Shown: piece by piece, positions 6,688-15,131 of the stretch
Position numbering within the stretch: the first letter of the stretch is position 1
Layout of the letters: each line of letters starts with the position of its first letter
From: Pseudoalteromonas rubra
GTDB taxonomy: Bacteria; Pseudomonadota; Gammaproteobacteria; Enterobacterales; Alteromonadaceae
Length of the DNA: 32,807 nucleotides
Direction: 5' to 3'
NCBI RefSeq assembly: GCF_005887115.1
Contig: NZ_PNCJ01000024.1
Coordinates: 1-32,807 of the forward strand
Program-made: the position numbers and the translations under genes
The notes under the pieces: generated by a model
Databases searched by the model: none
The model's input: the letters and a program-made list of their open reading frames with translations, nothing else
Told to the model about the DNA's origin: nothing

Positions 6688-8490
6688 TTAATTGCTAGCG
6701 TTACAGTTAGCCATTCTTAAGCCTTTTTTGGGATGAAAAACAACCGAACCAGAAACGGTGTTAATTAACACTGACTCTTTATTAATCTTCCACGATGTAA
6801 TTGGTGCCCCTGGCAATCGGTAAAACGGCTTTATGTTGTAGCCTGCATCAGTATGTTCAAGTCTATAAATCAAGCCGTTATTTAAGAGCATGTGCGCTAG
6901 TCCGGTAATGACATAAGCGTATTCACCCAGAACATATATATCTTCAATGTTCTCGTTTAATACTGTCTCAGTTGTTTCATTGTCAGCAAAAACGACAAGC
7001 TCACCGCCCCATTCACCTCGGTTGGCACCAGTCAGCCACTTTCCACCAAATCTAACGGCAAGTGAAGGAACTACAAAACTCATGGGAGAGGCGCAGTAAT
7101 CGCTATATGCTTTGCTGATACACATTGGATTTTTATATTGGAAGGACTCTAACTTTTTCTCTCGTCCTCCGTATTGCTTTACTTCAACAGGCTCAGAAAC
7201 CATTGCATAATCAGTCTTATCACAAGTATGGTTTTCTTCACTCAACTGCTGATAGTCTAAAAATTCAGAAGCAAAATTATCAGGGTGATATTTAGATTTG
7301 AGTGCTTTGCGGGCTTGCATTGAAACAACTGTTTTTTGGGCATACTCTCTTAGCGGTTTGTACCAGTGTGTTTTGGCTACTGTCTTAATGTGAGGAATTG
7401 TGGCGTGATCCGCCAATAAGTGAAGCGCTTTGATCGCTGCATAAGCCTGCTGCCAGTCCACCTCATTGGATATACGTTGCAATAATTCTGGAATAGCCTG
7501 GTGATAGCCGATATATCCCAACGTAACTGATGAATGAATCCTATCTTCCCATGATTCAGAGTTAAGATATGCCATTACATCACCACCAACGCTATTAGCT
7601 GCTTGCCCCATCTCAGACAAATCTCTAAAAACCATCAGGTTCGAATCAAAACCAGCAGGTCCTGTTTTTTCACGGTTTAGTTTTCTAACCAATAATCTAG
7701 CCCCAAATGGGCTTTTCATGTTCTGGAGAGACATTAAAGCAGAGTCAGAAAATTCAATATTCTTTTCAGCATATTGGTGTATCTGAATAGCTATTTGCGG
7801 GTTTCCAGTAATGTAGCCAATGATTGATAGTGCGGTGCGCCTGGCATGTAAGTCTATCTTTTCATTCGTTGCCAGGCTAAATAACTGCTTGGCGGATTTA
7901 TCGTCTGAAATTTTTGTCCAACGTTGGTAGTTGTAGAAGACTTCTCTGAATCCTTTAAACTCCTCTTCAGAGCAGGAGTCAAAACAACGAAGGCCTTCAA
8001 TTAAATATGGAATGCCGTCTAATCCAAACCTGCTGAAAGCTGTACCGATTTGGTTAGATGCAGATTGAACTCTTTTTAATTCAGAAACTAGATATCTGCC
8101 AGCTTCATCCCCTCTAACATATCCAAGTGCTCCATATGACCAACCTCCACTTCCATCAAGCTCGATATTGTTCTGGATTACACGCTGAACAACTGAAAAG
8201 TCATTTGCATTTAGATCTTTGATATCTCCTATCAAACTGTCAGCAACCTTACGGCGATTAGGATCATCTTCACCAGTGAGTTTAGCCAACGGTAATAACG
8301 CTTTTCGGCCAAAAGACTTAAGCTTGTCTCTTACACTATCATCGACTGTACCGGATCCCCGTGCCTTCTCTTGAGTTTCTGGTATCAGTGCAATACATTC
8401 ATCTACAGTATTGCATTCTTCTGCATTCGCAATGTGAACGCCCACTGCCACATTCAACATCAAAATGTTTACGAGCCAATTCCATTTCAC
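6688..8490 (-). CDS. Secreted HEAT-repeat protein of unknown function
   Basis: A 600-residue protein with signal peptide cleaved near ANA|EE (residues ~22-24) and no lipobox. The region from ~50 to ~400 consists of HEAT-like helical pairs: ALLPLAKLTGEDDPNRRKVADSLIGDI, YLVSELKRV, ARRTALSIIGYITGNP, SSVTLGYIGYHQAIPELLQRI, and AYAAIKALHLLADHATIPHI. The last ~180 residues differ: they contain several cysteines (HTCDK, PMCIS, SDYCASP, ANCNASN) and beta-type sequence (GKWLTGANRGEWGGELVVFADN), suggesting a separate disulphide-bonded domain. The start is GTG with AGGA about 10 bases upstream. It stands alone between convergent LPP20 and the second MITE copy. I do not recognise a specific family, and no function is proposed. 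Confidence 0.7.
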   Translation of the reverse strand: MKWNWLVNILMLNVAVGVHIANAEECNTVDECIALIPETQEKARGSGTVDDSVRDKLKSFGRKALLPLAKLTGEDDPNRRKVADSLIGDIKDLNANDFSVVQRVIQNNIELDGSGGWSYGALGYVRGDEAGRYLVSELKRVQSASNQIGTAFSRFGLDGIPYLIEGLRCFDSCSEEEFKGFREVFYNYQRWTKISDDKSAKQLFSLATNEKIDLHARRTALSIIGYITGNPQIAIQIHQYAEKNIEFSDSALMSLQNMKSPFGARLLVRKLNREKTGPAGFDSNLMVFRDLSEMGQAANSVGGDVMAYLNSESWEDRIHSSVTLGYIGYHQAIPELLQRISNEVDWQQAYAAIKALHLLADHATIPHIKTVAKTHWYKPLREYAQKTVVSMQARKALKSKYHPDNFASEFLDYQQLSEENHTCDKTDYAMVSEPVEVKQYGGREKKLESFQYKNPMCISKAYSDYCASPMSFVVPSLAVRFGGKWLTGANRGEWGGELVVFADNETTETVLNENIEDIYVLGEYAYVITGLAHMLLNNGLIYRLEHTDAGYNIKPFYRLPGAPITSWKINKESVLINTVSGSVVFHPKKGLRMANCNASN

Positions 8491-8684
8491 CTGAACATTT
8501 TCCTAATTCATTGGTTAATGATTGTTTCCAAAAAATAATATCATTTGATTTGGTTTGCCTTCAACCGATGCTGAGCAGGGCGAAACCAACTTACGGTATG
8601 CAGATGATTTAAAATTTGAAGCAAGTATTGTATATCATTTGTATGGGACCAGTTTGTAACTCCCCGATAAACTGCGGCACCCTA
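8491..8684. other. Upstream region of the HEAT-repeat gene
   Basis: AT-rich and without a convincing gene. Short open frames across 8540-8640 on both strands show no recognisable domain. It presumably carries the promoter of the HEAT-repeat gene, but I could not pick a good -35/-10 pair. Confidence 0.4.
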
Positions 8685-8905
8685 ATACCAATTTGCTTAA
8701 TTAAGTGTTCTATTTTGAGGCAAAAAAATATCGTCGATAACACCGTTCTCGCGTCCTGCTACCGATGAAGCACCTACACCCATATCGGCGAGGCAAAAAT
8801 TTGCGAACTTGTACCTTAGATAGAGGTTCTAAATGAGAAATTTTTAACACCGTTAGCGGCATATTTGCTCCTTCAAATTGAACAGGTATTCAATGAAATT
8901 GGTAT
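8685..8905 (+). repeat. MITE-like interspersed repeat, copy 2
   Basis: About 221 bp with the same left end as copy 1 (ATACCAATTTGCTTAATTAA) and the right end AATTGGTAT. It has the same orientation as copy 1, 8.0 kb away. Middle blocks GTCGATAACACCG and CCGTTAGCGG are kept, while other parts have diverged. At the right border, element plus flank form TGGTATAAT, an extended -10 (TATAAT at 8903-8908). Confidence 0.7.
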
Positions 8906-8935
8906 AATTATATCAGTCGCTATTTCCTACATGTT

Positions 8936-8965
8936 AAAAAGGGCTAATACGAGTTAGCCCTTTTA
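8936..8965. terminator. Terminator of yejK (bidirectional)
   Basis: AAAAAGGGCTAA-tacgag-TTAGCCCTTTTA. The stem has U-rich tails on both strands (CCCTTTTTAAC on minus, CCCTTTTATTTTT on plus). It ends four bases before the yejK stop codon complement and lies directly after the second MITE copy. Confidence 0.85.
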
Positions 8966-8968
8966 TTT

Positions 8969-9985
8969 TTACTCACTTTCTTGCTGATAGAACTTTTCCA
9001 GCTGATCTTTGAGGTTCGGCGGTACGCCTTTAATCGTCAAGGTATCACTTTGCGGATCATACAATACTCGCTCACCAAGATGTTTGCGCTCAAACCCAAC
9101 GCTCACGCCACCACCGAGGCCGGAGAATTTAACCATGGTGGTGACGGTTTTTTTATCTAATGGAAAAGACTCTTCCAGTTCGTAGCCCTGCTGCTTATAA
9201 AAGTCTTCAAACTGAACATCCGAAGACTTAGACACTGTATCTGACAAAGACTCGACGTCAGCATCTTCGCCACTATTAATGCAGTCATTACAGTAATCAA
9301 ACACCTCTTTGCGGATCGCGTCCTTCTCTTCTTTGCCAAACTGTTGATCAGCAAGGTAATCTTCTACCGCATGTAACATAGTCTGCGACTGCTGTTTAGG
9401 GTCAATACCTTCAGCGCAGCCCAGAAAATCAAGAAAGAAGTCCGCTACTTTTCTGCCCGCACGACCTTTAATAAACGAGATATAACGATTTTCATCCGCC
9501 TGCGTATCCCAGGCGGTCAGGTCTATACGTGCGGCCAGCTGCATACGCGAAATATCCAAATGTCTTGATGCCGCAAGGTCCAGCTCAGAGGTAATCGAGT
9601 AATGCTCTTTGATATTGATCATCGCTATCAGTAAGTAATCGCTGGCAACATACTGATAGTGACAAAACACCAGGTAGCCGGTTTCATTGAATGCATATTT
9701 GTTCAGCTCTTCTTTAAGAACTTCAGTTGCCTGCTGTGTCAGATGCCAAAAAGCCAACTCATTATTACGGTAGCTTTGCATTGCCGACGCAACACGGCTG
9801 TCCTTGTCCGGGTCAAAGGCACAGAAGCCTTTTCCAGGTTTGCCATTATAAGCATGGTGGAGTTGCTCTATAAATACCGCTACCCGATCATTAACCTGCA
9901 TCTCATCTTCGCGCAAATGAATTTGTGTTTCTTCGTCTTGCTTGTCTACATAGTGTACAACAAGCTTGTTCACCTCAATGCTCAT
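8969..9985 (-). CDS. yejK: Nucleoid-associated protein YejK (NdpA family)
   Basis: 338 residues, close to E. coli YejK (335). The start chosen is ATG 9985 (MSIEVNKLVVHYVDK), where family members begin; an upstream in-frame start would add 21 atypical residues and run past the promoter. Recognisable family segments are GFCAFDPDKDSRVA, GYLVFCHYQYVASDYLLIAMI, ENRYISFIKGRAGRKVADFFLDFLG and GVSVGFERKHLGERV. YejK/NdpA is a nucleoid-bound protein reported to interact with type II topoisomerases. It is divergent from yejL, the arrangement known from E. coli yejK-yejL-yejM. Confidence 0.93.
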   Translation of the reverse strand: MSIEVNKLVVHYVDKQDEETQIHLREDEMQVNDRVAVFIEQLHHAYNGKPGKGFCAFDPDKDSRVASAMQSYRNNELAFWHLTQQATEVLKEELNKYAFNETGYLVFCHYQYVASDYLLIAMINIKEHYSITSELDLAASRHLDISRMQLAARIDLTAWDTQADENRYISFIKGRAGRKVADFFLDFLGCAEGIDPKQQSQTMLHAVEDYLADQQFGKEEKDAIRKEVFDYCNDCINSGEDADVESLSDTVSKSSDVQFEDFYKQQGYELEESFPLDKKTVTTMVKFSGLGGGVSVGFERKHLGERVLYDPQSDTLTIKGVPPNLKDQLEKFYQQESE

Positions 9986-10022
9986 CTTTGTTTTTAACGC
10001 CTCTGGTGTTAGAATAGAAAGA

Positions 10023-10028
10023 ATTATA
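10023..10028 (-). promoter_or_regulatory. Candidate -10 element for yejK
   Basis: TATAAT on the minus strand, about 38 bases upstream of the yejK ATG in the short gap shared with divergent yejL. No good -35 is visible at 16-18 bp. Confidence 0.35.
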
Positions 10029-10051
10029 ACTCTTTTTATTTGAACCAACCG

Positions 10052-10264
10052 ATGCCTATCCAGTCAAAATATTCCAACCAACAAGTAGAACAAATTGTCG
10101 ACCAACTGTTAAACGTACTGACAGAGAATCAGGCAACCGTCGATTTAAGCTTAATGTGTTTAGGAAATTCTATCACGCACATCATCAAAGAGCATGTGCC
10201 AGAACAGAAAAGACAAGCGGTTGCTGAAAATTTTGCCAAGGCGTTGACTCAGTCGGTAAAGTAA
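10052..10264 (+). CDS. yejL: YejL family small protein (DUF1414)
   Basis: A 70-residue cytoplasmic protein of unknown biochemical role. The start chosen is ATG 10052 (MPIQSKYSNQQVEQIVDQLL), matching the family start; a TTG at 10040 is possible but unnecessary. Family features are YSNQQVE, LLNVLTENQA, LSLMCLGNSITHI and a helical C-terminus. It sits four bases before yejM, so the two are almost certainly cotranscribed. Confidence 0.9.
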   Translation: MPIQSKYSNQQVEQIVDQLLNVLTENQATVDLSLMCLGNSITHIIKEHVPEQKRQAVAENFAKALTQSVK

Positions 10265-10268
10265 CTGA

Positions 10269-11765
10269 ATGAACCTTTCTTCACACAGCCCTTTTTCGTC
10301 AAAGGCCAGTCAGTTATTGAGCTGGGGGCACTGGTTTACCTTTGCCAACATTGGTTTAGTATTAATCATCACCCTAAGCTATCTGGCTGCAGACAAAGCA
10401 CCTTCGACGGCGTTGGGCTGGCTCTATATGTTGGTCACCTGGCTCAGCCATACCAGTTTCATCACCTTCTGTGTTTTTGTGCTGAGCATATTCCCACTCA
10501 GCCTGATTTTCCCTTACCCAAGGCATATTCGGGGTATGGCAGCCTGTATTGCAACACTGGGCATCTCGGTCCTGTGCATAGATGCGTTCGTCTATTTCCA
10601 GCTTGGTTACCATTTAAATCTTCAAGCATTACCCGAGATTCTGTCACTTATCTGGAAAACCATCAGTGGATCCCCGGCCATCAACAGCCTGATTGTGTTG
10701 GCTATTATCGCCTCGATTCTGGGCTTTGAGCTTATTGTCGGCAACCATGCATGGCGCCATCTTGAGCGTCTCAAGAGCTACTCCTTCCCGAAATTGGCCA
10801 GCTCAATTCTGGTAACCTGCTTTGCAACCAGCCACATTATGCATATCTGGGCAGACGCTAACAGTTACTTCGACATCACGATGCAAGACAATGTGCTGCC
10901 CTTGTCATACCCCACAACGGCCAAGACTTTACTTGCCAGGCACGAACTACTCGATATGCAAGAATACAAGCAGGCTAGATCGCTCAATGTAGGGCCCAAT
11001 GAAGTGACCTATAATCCACCAGCGTCATTGGATGCTTGCCCTACACAAAGCCCTACTGTCAATGTTGTGATTGCGAAAGCACAGAATGTGCATACTCAAG
11101 AGTTACTGGAGCATTCAACCTGGCACCATTCAGATCAACTGCTGGCACCTACAGACATTAACGATTTCAGGTTTAATCTAATCTATGGCCTGCCCGCATA
11201 TTATAAAAAGCCGCTCATGACAAACGATTTGTCTCCGGTATGGGCTTCGCGCCTCACCTTATCTGTGACGGGCATATCCCTATTCGACTATATCGGTGAG
11301 GTCGCTGACGCAAACATTGTCGTATCTTACGCAGACGAAGACTTTACGTTGCCAGAAGATGCACCTGCAACAATAGTCATTATCGAGCCTGATAGCTCAG
11401 ATATAATTACAACAACAGGTTTTATTACCAATATACCCGCTTTTTTCGGACACTCAGAGTTGATTCAAATAAGTGACGTAATGACCACGATCATCGCAGA
11501 GCACTTTCAATGTAGTACACTCGCAACGGCTAGTATGTTAGGGAATAACGTTGCTACCGACACACTTAATGAAGGTGTAAACTACTCTCGCGGCGTGTTC
11601 ATTGCTTACAAGAAAGACCGCATCTCCCTCATCGCTCAGGATGGCAGCTACAAGCAGATATCTGCCAAAGAAGGATTCACCCTAGATCAAAAGTTAGATG
11701 TCCCCTTTTTAATTCAAAGTATCAAGCGGCTTAAACAGTTCAACCAGGCGCCGGCGGGAAACTAG
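10269..11765 (+). CDS. yejM: YejM/PbgA/LapC-like inner-membrane protein, shortened sulfatase-like domain
   Basis: 498 residues versus about 586 in E. coli. Residues ~15-210 have five hydrophobic spans (e.g. FANIGLVLIITLSYLAA, SFITFCVFVLSIFPLSLI, GMAACIATLGISVLCIDAFV), matching the DUF3413 membrane domain that in E. coli senses LPS and controls LapB/FtsH turnover of LpxC. The periplasmic part has counterparts to two stretches of the E. coli domain: FRFNLIYGLPAYY (E. coli FGIFYG-like block) and SDVMTTIIAEHF (E. coli TDVMTTL block), plus the final strands. The portion between them, which holds the sulfatase-fold core in E. coli, is largely missing. Position after yejL supports orthology. The reading frame is intact, so this is reduction and not a frameshift. 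Confidence 0.85.
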   Translation: MNLSSHSPFSSKASQLLSWGHWFTFANIGLVLIITLSYLAADKAPSTALGWLYMLVTWLSHTSFITFCVFVLSIFPLSLIFPYPRHIRGMAACIATLGISVLCIDAFVYFQLGYHLNLQALPEILSLIWKTISGSPAINSLIVLAIIASILGFELIVGNHAWRHLERLKSYSFPKLASSILVTCFATSHIMHIWADANSYFDITMQDNVLPLSYPTTAKTLLARHELLDMQEYKQARSLNVGPNEVTYNPPASLDACPTQSPTVNVVIAKAQNVHTQELLEHSTWHHSDQLLAPTDINDFRFNLIYGLPAYYKKPLMTNDLSPVWASRLTLSVTGISLFDYIGEVADANIVVSYADEDFTLPEDAPATIVIIEPDSSDIITTTGFITNIPAFFGHSELIQISDVMTTIIAEHFQCSTLATASMLGNNVATDTLNEGVNYSRGVFIAYKKDRISLIAQDGSYKQISAKEGFTLDQKLDVPFLIQSIKRLKQFNQAPAGN

Positions 11766-11848
11766 CACGGCGTCACTTCGAACACTTGCGATATTGAACA
11801 GTTTTACTATCTTGAAATGTAAACACAGGTTTCAGGGAAGCTTTCACT

Positions 11849-12322
11849 ATGAGGATACTGATGATCTTGCCTTGGCTATTATTGCCAATGATAAGCTCGG
11901 CAAAAACAACATTTAGCTATTATAAATGTGTCACAGGAGAAACGACGGTGTACAGTCAGCATCCGTGCGCAGCCAACGCTACACAACATACTTTAAGCCA
12001 CTCCAATCCCAAAGCCCCCTCACCCGATGGCCAGTACACTAAGACACTCAACAATATAGAGCGTCAACAGCTTGTGCTCAGATTGAAGAAAACACTAAGG
12101 GCCAAAAAGCAACAAGCCGCAGTACTAGGAAGAAAAAGAGATGAAGCCACCCGGGACGAGCAGCGCCGTATTTCGCGTATGATGGAGAAAAGTGAACGGA
12201 CCAAAACACTCAAAGACGTAAAACGTAATATCAAGTCTATTAATTCGGCATACCTCAAAGAAGTTAAAATTCTAAATAAAGAGATTACGCGACTGGAAAA
12301 GCGCCTTAAACGTTTAGAGTAG
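11849..12322 (+). CDS. DUF4124-type exported protein with coiled coil
   Basis: 157 residues. Signal peptide MRILMILPWLLLPMISSA, then a short DUF4124 motif, YYKCVTGETTVYSQHPCAAN, with two cysteines likely to form a disulphide. Residues ~65-157 are strongly charged and helical (RLKKTLRAKKQQAAVLGRKR, LNKEITRLEKRLKRLE), consistent with a coiled coil. GGGAAG lies about nine bases before the ATG. It lies between yejM and aceK, on the same strand but with larger gaps. The function of DUF4124 proteins is not known to me. Confidence 0.7.
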   Translation: MRILMILPWLLLPMISSAKTTFSYYKCVTGETTVYSQHPCAANATQHTLSHSNPKAPSPDGQYTKTLNNIERQQLVLRLKKTLRAKKQQAAVLGRKRDEATRDEQRRISRMMEKSERTKTLKDVKRNIKSINSAYLKEVKILNKEITRLEKRLKRLE

Positions 12323-12388
12323 CTCTTTGCATCTTTTATCTATTCAGTTTGAAGGATCAAATTGGTACAACACTAACAGTATTCGAAC

Positions 12389-12417
12389 TTGAGAGACTAA
12401 CATTTGTGCGCTAAAGT
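12389..12417 (+). promoter_or_regulatory. Candidate sigma-70 promoter of aceK
   Basis: TTGAGA (12389-12394), 17-bp spacer, TAAAGT (12412-12417). This predicts a start near 12424 and a short leader that carries the TTAGGAGG ribosome binding site of aceK. Confidence 0.4.
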
Positions 12418-12439
12418 AACTCGCAGATTAGGAGGTCCG

Positions 12440-14164
12440 ATGAGTTACCAGGTTCAAACAATCGCAGAATATATTCTGTCAGGGTTTCATACCCACTTTG
12501 CGCTATTTCAAAAAATTACGGCGCGAGCTCCGGCTGCATTTGCACAACAAAGGTGGGGGGAAATTGAACAAATCAGTAAACAGCGGATCAGCTTGTACGA
12601 CACCCGAGTCAACGACACCGTCGAAGCACTGAAGAAGCAAATCACGCTAGCCCCTCCTGACGAGTCACTCTGGCATCAAATAAAGCAATTCTATGCAGCG
12701 CTACTTTCCTTTCACCCGCAGGCCGAACTAGCCGAAACATTCTATAACTCTGTGTTTTGTAGATTGTTTCATCGCCGATACTATAAAAACGACTTTATAT
12801 TCGTCGCAACTACGCTTGAAAAGCCCACAACCTTACCTATTGAAGCCGAATTCCGAAGCTATTTTCCCGTGGTTTCAGGACTCAAGCCCACAATTCGAAA
12901 CATGATTTCACACATGGATTTACAATGTGGTTTTCGCGATCTGGAACAAGATATTAGACTGCTGGTAAAAGCTTTCATTAAACAAGCACCAAGTACACAC
13001 CACAGTCACCATGGACTGCGCTTCGATATTCTCACCGCCCCTTTTTATCGTAACAAAGGGGCCTATATCGTTGGTCGGGTTGTGTCAAAGTCCGGTGTTC
13101 AGCCATTCATCATTGCACTATTACATCATCCCCAGGGTGGCATCTACATCGATGCGCTGTTGACCAAAAGTGCACAAATGCGTGTCATTTTTGGTTTCGC
13201 ACGTGCATATTTTCTGGTTGAAACCCAGGCACCGTCTGCGATGGTGGGATTTTTACAACAACTAATGCCAAATAAAACAACGGCTGAGCTGTACAATGCC
13301 ATTGGATTTCACAAACAGGGGAAAACCGAGTTCTATCGCGACTTTCTCTTTCATCTGCAGCACAGCGAGGATATCTTTACCGTAGCACCAGGCACGCCAG
13401 GTATGGTTATGATGGTGTTTACCCTTCCCAACTTTCCCTTTGTCTTTAAAGTGATAAAAGATGTCTTTGCTGAAAGTAAACCCTTCGGCAGGGATACCGT
13501 ACTGGCGCGCTACCAATTAGTGAAAAGTCATGACCGGGTTGGTCGTATGGCCGATACCATCGAATACTCAGAGGTGGTGATCCCTAAAAGCAAGTTTTCT
13601 TCAGAATTGCTGACTCAACTCAAGGCAACAATCGCCAACAGCTTAAGAGATGAGGGTGATTATATCGTCATTAAGCACTTGTACATTGAGCGACGCATGA
13701 CACCACTGAACCTTTTTTTGCAAACGGCGGATGAACAAGCAGCTAAACAAGTTATCGAAGACTATGGTCATGCTATCAAAGAAATGCTCAGCGTGAATAT
13801 ATTCCCAGGGGATATGCTCCTGAAAAACTTTGGCGTGACCAAACATCATAGAGTGATATTTTATGATTACGATGAAGTACAGTATCTGACGGATATGAAT
13901 TTTAGGCCCATGCCAAAACCTTCTTTGGAAGACTTATATAGTGGCATAGCAGAGCCTTCAGCGGCACCAAATGACGTATTTCCTGAACAATTGTGTACAT
14001 TTGTACTGACAGACCCTAAACTCAGAGCGGTGTTTGAGAGCGCTCATGAATCATTGCTTAAGGTGAATTATTGGCAGCAAGCTCAGCGGGACGTGAAAAC
14101 ACATGTTGTGAAACAAATATATCCCTACCCCGCCGCACAACGCTTCTACCAGCATATAGAATAA
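12440..14164 (+). CDS. aceK: Isocitrate dehydrogenase kinase/phosphatase
   Basis: 574 residues, near the E. coli length (578). AceK phosphorylates and dephosphorylates isocitrate dehydrogenase, setting flux between the TCA cycle and the glyoxylate bypass. The start chosen is ATG 12440, preceded by a strong TTAGGAGG; an in-frame upstream start would skip that site. The regulatory N-terminal half is followed by the kinase-like half: PGTPGMVMMVFTLPNFPFVF and KVIKDVF (ATP-binding lysine region), EYSEVVIPKSKF, IKHLYIERRMTPLNL, PGDMLLKNFG at ~455-464 and FYDYDE at ~473-478; the aspartates line up with the catalytic/metal positions of E. coli AceK. aceB and aceA are not adjacent, unlike the E. coli aceBAK operon. 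A LysR gene follows 12 bases later. Confidence 0.96.
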   Translation: MSYQVQTIAEYILSGFHTHFALFQKITARAPAAFAQQRWGEIEQISKQRISLYDTRVNDTVEALKKQITLAPPDESLWHQIKQFYAALLSFHPQAELAETFYNSVFCRLFHRRYYKNDFIFVATTLEKPTTLPIEAEFRSYFPVVSGLKPTIRNMISHMDLQCGFRDLEQDIRLLVKAFIKQAPSTHHSHHGLRFDILTAPFYRNKGAYIVGRVVSKSGVQPFIIALLHHPQGGIYIDALLTKSAQMRVIFGFARAYFLVETQAPSAMVGFLQQLMPNKTTAELYNAIGFHKQGKTEFYRDFLFHLQHSEDIFTVAPGTPGMVMMVFTLPNFPFVFKVIKDVFAESKPFGRDTVLARYQLVKSHDRVGRMADTIEYSEVVIPKSKFSSELLTQLKATIANSLRDEGDYIVIKHLYIERRMTPLNLFLQTADEQAAKQVIEDYGHAIKEMLSVNIFPGDMLLKNFGVTKHHRVIFYDYDEVQYLTDMNFRPMPKPSLEDLYSGIAEPSAAPNDVFPEQLCTFVLTDPKLRAVFESAHESLLKVNYWQQAQRDVKTHVVKQIYPYPAAQRFYQHIE

Positions 14165-14176
14165 TAAAGGAACACA

Positions 14177-15115
14177 GTGAATATAAGTAAAATTGATCTG
14201 AACCTATTGGTTTATCTGGATACGCTATTACGAGAATGTAATGTAACTCGGGCAGCAAACCAGTTAAGCATTACTCAACCTGCTATGAGCAATGGTCTGA
14301 AGCGGCTTAGAAATTTGTTTAACGATCCCATTCTTGTACGAACAAGTGAAGGTATGGTGCCCACAGAACGTGCACTGGAGCTCCAGCCTGTCATACGTGG
14401 CATTTTAATGACATTAGAAGAGACACTGGCACCAAATCGAGAATTTGAACCAGGGCAAAGTAAACGGGTCTTTCGGATTATGGCCAGTGATTATGCAGCC
14501 AGCACATTGGCTCCTAAGTTACTGAATAAGCTGCATATGGAAGCCCCGGACACCACGCTCGACATTCTCACACCCAGTGATGTTACATTCCATGACGTGG
14601 AGAATGGCAAGGTAGATATGGCGATAAACCGGTTTGAAAACCTGCCACAATCTTTTCATCATAAGCGCATTTGGAAAGATAGCTTTTGTTGCTTGATCAA
14701 ATCAGACAACCCAATAAGGGCAGACTTCAATCTGGATGCCTACTTAAAGGCACGACACATCTGGGTGAGTAAGACTGGCTTTGGTGTTGGAGTCGGTATG
14801 GATCCGGCTGACGTTCAAAAACTGGGTTGGGTGGATGAAGCTCTGGCTCACTTCGGGAAGCACCGCAACATCGCAACATTTACACGTAATTACCACGTTG
14901 CAATCCATCTGGCAAAAGAGCAAAACTTAATTGCGACCTTGCCATCAAAAGCCGCCAATATATACCGAGACGATCCTAACCTGGCGATCCTTGAGCCCCC
15001 CTTCCCTATTCCGCCATTTGAATTAGATATGATTTGGAGCCCACTTTTACATCGTGATGCCAGCCATATTTGGTTAAGGCAAAAAATAGCGGAAGTCGCG
15101 GAGGCACTAAAATAG
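14177..15115 (+). CDS. LysR-family transcriptional regulator
   Basis: 312 residues. The N-terminal winged helix-turn-helix (NVTRAANQLSITQPAMSNGL, then LFNDPILVRTSEGMVPTERA) is typical, followed by the type 2 periplasmic-binding-like effector domain from ~90. The start is GTG with AAAGGA about six bases upstream. The N-terminus is closer to the NodD/LeuO-like branch than to CysB. It starts 12 bases after aceK, suggesting cotranscription and perhaps control of acetate/glyoxylate or fatty-acid genes; that target is an inference. A terminator hairpin follows. Confidence 0.9.
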   Translation: MNISKIDLNLLVYLDTLLRECNVTRAANQLSITQPAMSNGLKRLRNLFNDPILVRTSEGMVPTERALELQPVIRGILMTLEETLAPNREFEPGQSKRVFRIMASDYAASTLAPKLLNKLHMEAPDTTLDILTPSDVTFHDVENGKVDMAINRFENLPQSFHHKRIWKDSFCCLIKSDNPIRADFNLDAYLKARHIWVSKTGFGVGVGMDPADVQKLGWVDEALAHFGKHRNIATFTRNYHVAIHLAKEQNLIATLPSKAANIYRDDPNLAILEPPFPIPPFELDMIWSPLLHRDASHIWLRQKIAEVAEALK

Positions 15116-15131
15116 TGCTAAGCGCTGCAAC

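Noticed and set aside
8361..8612. Open frame on the plus strand opposite the start of the HEAT-repeat gene
   Set aside because: It is antisense to the signal peptide region of a better gene, has no ribosome binding site, and shows no recognisable domain.
8550..8680. Possible gene remnant upstream of the HEAT-repeat gene
   Set aside because: Translations on both strands gave short pieces that did not match any family I know; no support for calling a pseudogene.
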